From contig CAZOIA010000270.1 in assembly GCA_964579675.1 (NCBI GenBank), forward strand, positions 1-6,609: a stretch of DNA of 6,609 nucleotides, given 5' to 3'. Shown one piece after another: positions 4,987-6,609 of the stretch. This DNA is from CAZOIA01 sp964579675. Its GTDB lineage: Bacteria; Planctomycetota; Phycisphaerae; UBA1845; PWPN01. The notes beneath the pieces are model-generated. The model had not been told where the DNA came from. It saw only the letters and a list, made by a program, of their open reading frames with translations, and did no database searches. The translations under genes were made by a program, and so were the position numbers. Within the stretch, counting starts at the first letter, position 1; each line of letters starts with the position of its first letter.

Positions 4987-6384
4987 TTACAGTTCCTCCC
5001 AGCCCTTGGGGTACTCGCGGCGGAGGTAGTTGTTTGCCTTGTCGAGGTTGGTGACCTTCATGTTGGGCCCGTCCCACTCGATCCGCTGGCGGGCCCGCAT
5101 GGCCACGCAGCCCAGGACCACCGTCTCGGTCAGTGGGCCGGCGTAGCCGAAGTTCGACATCGTGCCTTTGGGGTTGCCTTCTTTGCAGGCCCTGACCCAC
5201 TCGCCGTAATGATTGCCGCCCGCACGAGGCAAGCGCTTGGGCGGCGGCTTGTAGCCCTCGAAATCCTTCGCCGGATACAAGAAGTACTTGGACCCGTAGT
5301 CGTCCGGGGAGAACAACGTACCCTTGTCGCCGATGATCAGCGAACCGCTGCCGGGGATGTCATGGTCATACGCGAGTTTCTTGAGCTTGCGGTTGACCCA
5401 GGCCGGCTTGTCCCCGCCGCCGTCGTACCAGGTCCACTTGAGCGGGGGCAGGTCGCCGCGGGCTGGGAACTGGTAGCGGATCACGCTCCACATGGGGAAC
5501 GTCTCGGGGTTGTACTCGGACATCTCCGCCTCGACCCAGGTGGGATACCCGAGCTTGCAGGCCATGAACGCCATGTTCGCGGTGTGGCAGGCCATGTCGC
5601 CCAGCGCGCCGGTCCCCCAGTCCCACCAGCCGCGCCAGTTGAACGGCATGTAATGCGGCTGATAGGGCCGCTTGGGCGCGGTCCCGAGCCAGAGGTCCCA
5701 ATTGAGGTCGGCGGGCGGCTTGGGGTGAGCCTCCCCGCCCCCGTGCAGGGCGTGTTTCACGCCGGGCAGGTTGAGGATGGCATTGGTGCCCTGCGGCCAG
5801 ACCGGCCGGTTGGTCCACACGTGCACCTCGCGGGCCGGGCCAATCGCGCCCGACTGAACCACCTCCACCGCTTCACGGAGCCCGTCGTGCGACGTTCCCT
5901 GGTTGCCCATCTGGGTGACGACCTTCCCCTTGGCGGCCTCTTCGGTCAGCCGGCGGGCCTCGTAGACGTCGTGGGTCAGCGGCTTCTGGGTGTAGACGTG
6001 CTTACCCCGCCTCATCGCCATCATGGTCGCGACGGCGTGGGTGTGGTCGGGCGTGCTGATGGTAACCGCGTCGATCTGGTTCTCCATCTTGTCGAACATC
6101 ACCCGGAAGTCGGTGAAGAACTTCGCCTTGGCGAACTTCTTGCGGTTCTCGGCCACTTCGCCGCGGTTGGCGTGGACGTCGCACAGGGCAACGACGTTGG
6201 CGCCCCGGCCGGCGGTGCTGTTCACATCGCCGTTGCCCATGCCGCCGCAGCCGATGGCGGCGAGGTTCAGCCGCTCATTGGGCGACTTGCTCTGGGCCCA
6301 CGCATTGCGGCTGGCCACCCAGAACCCAGCCCCCGCCAACGTGGTCTGTTTCAGAAAGTCGCGACGGTTCGTCTTGCGTTTCAT
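4987..6384 (-). CDS. Tat-exported Gfo/Idh/MocA family oxidoreductase (copy 2)
   Basis: A 465-residue paralog of the neighbouring oxidoreductase. The Tat signal is very clear: NRRDFLK (Arg7, Arg8), hydrophobic TTLAGAGFWVAS, and predicted cleavage at AWA-Q after residue 30. The Rossmann motif GCGGMG places Gly45, Gly47 and Gly50 at the same positions as in copy 1. The usual EKP motif reads QKP (Gln133, Lys134): the catalytic-type lysine is kept but Glu is replaced. GDMACH retains Asp263 and His267. The C-terminal domain ends normally in KGWEEL. An AAAGGAGA site (6398-6391) lies 6 bases before the ATG at 6384 and fixes the start; the frame extends further upstream but without comparable support. 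Compared with copy 1 it carries a longer Gly/Pro-rich loop around residues 196-228. A terminator-like hairpin follows, so it is probably transcribed separately from copy 1. The reaction is likely NAD(P)-linked sugar or cyclitol oxidoreduction in the periplasm; the substrate is unknown. Confidence 0.95.
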   Translation of the reverse strand: MKRKTNRRDFLKQTTLAGAGFWVASRNAWAQSKSPNERLNLAAIGCGGMGNGDVNSTAGRGANVVALCDVHANRGEVAENRKKFAKAKFFTDFRVMFDKMENQIDAVTISTPDHTHAVATMMAMRRGKHVYTQKPLTHDVYEARRLTEEAAKGKVVTQMGNQGTSHDGLREAVEVVQSGAIGPAREVHVWTNRPVWPQGTNAILNLPGVKHALHGGGEAHPKPPADLNWDLWLGTAPKRPYQPHYMPFNWRGWWDWGTGALGDMACHTANMAFMACKLGYPTWVEAEMSEYNPETFPMWSVIRYQFPARGDLPPLKWTWYDGGGDKPAWVNRKLKKLAYDHDIPGSGSLIIGDKGTLFSPDDYGSKYFLYPAKDFEGYKPPPKRLPRAGGNHYGEWVRACKEGNPKGTMSNFGYAGPLTETVVLGCVAMRARQRIEWDGPNMKVTNLDKANNYLRREYPKGWEEL

Positions 6385-6609
6385 CAATGGTCTCCTTTGC
6401 TCGTTGCCCAACACTCGCCGCCAATCGCAGCCGCGGCCGTGGGCAGTCATGGAAAGCTTCTTATGGACACCGGAATCCCCTGCAGGTACCGGGACCGTAA
6501 GCGGAATAGGGTACCCGCGCCCGGCCGCCAGGGCAATCGTCTCCTCGCCTTCTCGCCGGGTGCGTGACAGTTCCGGCGGGGACCTTTGGGCGGAGAAGGG
6601 GACGGCACC
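6385..6609. promoter_or_regulatory. Upstream/leader region of the second oxidoreductase; no supportable gene
   Basis: 225 bases up to the right edge. Apart from the ribosome binding site there are two GGTACC hexamers (6485-6490 and 6510-6515, the second inside the 8-base palindrome GGGTACCC) separated by 19 bases. These could pair weakly or mark an operator. No clear -35/-10 pair was found. The minus-strand frame of the oxidoreductase stays open to the window edge, which I attribute to high GC. Confidence 0.4.
6391..6398 (-). promoter_or_regulatory. Strong ribosome binding site of the second oxidoreductase
   Basis: AAAGGAGA on the minus strand lies 6 bases before the ATG at 6384. It rules out the longer reading from the ATG at 6450, which would place 22 non-Tat residues in front of the twin-arginine signal. 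Confidence 0.8.

Noticed and set aside
6485..6516. Pair of GGTACC hexamers as an operator or hairpin
   Set aside because: Pairing is only 6 bases with a 19-base gap and no extension, which is close to chance expectation in GC-rich DNA.
4975..6567. Plus-strand frame of 530 codons opposite copy 2
   Set aside because: It is rich in Val, Gly, Arg and His, as mirror frames of GC-rich genes are, and has no recognisable domain; copy 2 on the other strand is certain.
6385..6609. In-frame upstream extension of copy 2 to the window edge
   Set aside because: The strong AAAGGAGA site and the twin-arginine signal both fix the start at 6384; the upstream residues show no conserved feature.

Overview
The window is GC-rich DNA with tightly packed genes and no RNA genes, CRISPR array or recognisable mobile element. 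The best-fitting source is a bacterium of the phylum Planctomycetota. This is an inference, made mainly from two Tat-exported Gfo/Idh/MocA oxidoreductases of the type that is heavily expanded in planctomycetes. Their shared features are an RR-x-[FL]-L signal, a conserved SPNE[RK]L linker, and a C-terminal LTETV[VL]LG ... GW ending. The low-complexity AGAATTGAG-type intergenic repeat is compatible with this. No taxonomic marker gene is present.

Left part (1-1609, minus strand): two envelope genes run in the same direction. The upstream gene (761-1609) encodes a lipoprotein with TPR-like helical repeats and a C-terminal SPOR domain. Immediately downstream, and cut by the left window edge, lies a gene for a polysaccharide export protein (Wza/Poly_export type). 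Its Poly_export domain is interrupted by an insertion of about 109 residues, and it lacks an obvious normal start codon. The pair probably works in cell-surface or secreted polysaccharide export.

Middle (1610-3257, plus strand): a divergent promoter region of about 150 bases is followed by a complete AMP-forming acyl-CoA/acyl-ACP synthetase with all the usual motifs.

Right part (3235-6609, minus strand): two paralogous Tat-exported Gfo/Idh/MocA oxidoreductases. The downstream one (3235-4602) converges on the acyl-CoA ligase and overlaps its 3' end by 23 bases, using an unusual C-terminal extension. The two paralogs are separated by a non-coding stretch of 384 bases. That stretch holds a strong terminator-like hairpin, two blocks of a 7-base repeat sharing a 19-base exact copy, a REP-like hairpin and a 12-base perfect palindrome. 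The final 225 bases are the leader/promoter region of the second oxidoreductase, with no supportable gene.

No clearly new multi-gene system is visible. The most interesting items are the interrupted Poly_export domain, the problematic start of that gene, the repeat-rich spacer, the Glu-to-Gln change in the EKP motif of one oxidoreductase, and the read-through-like tail of the other.
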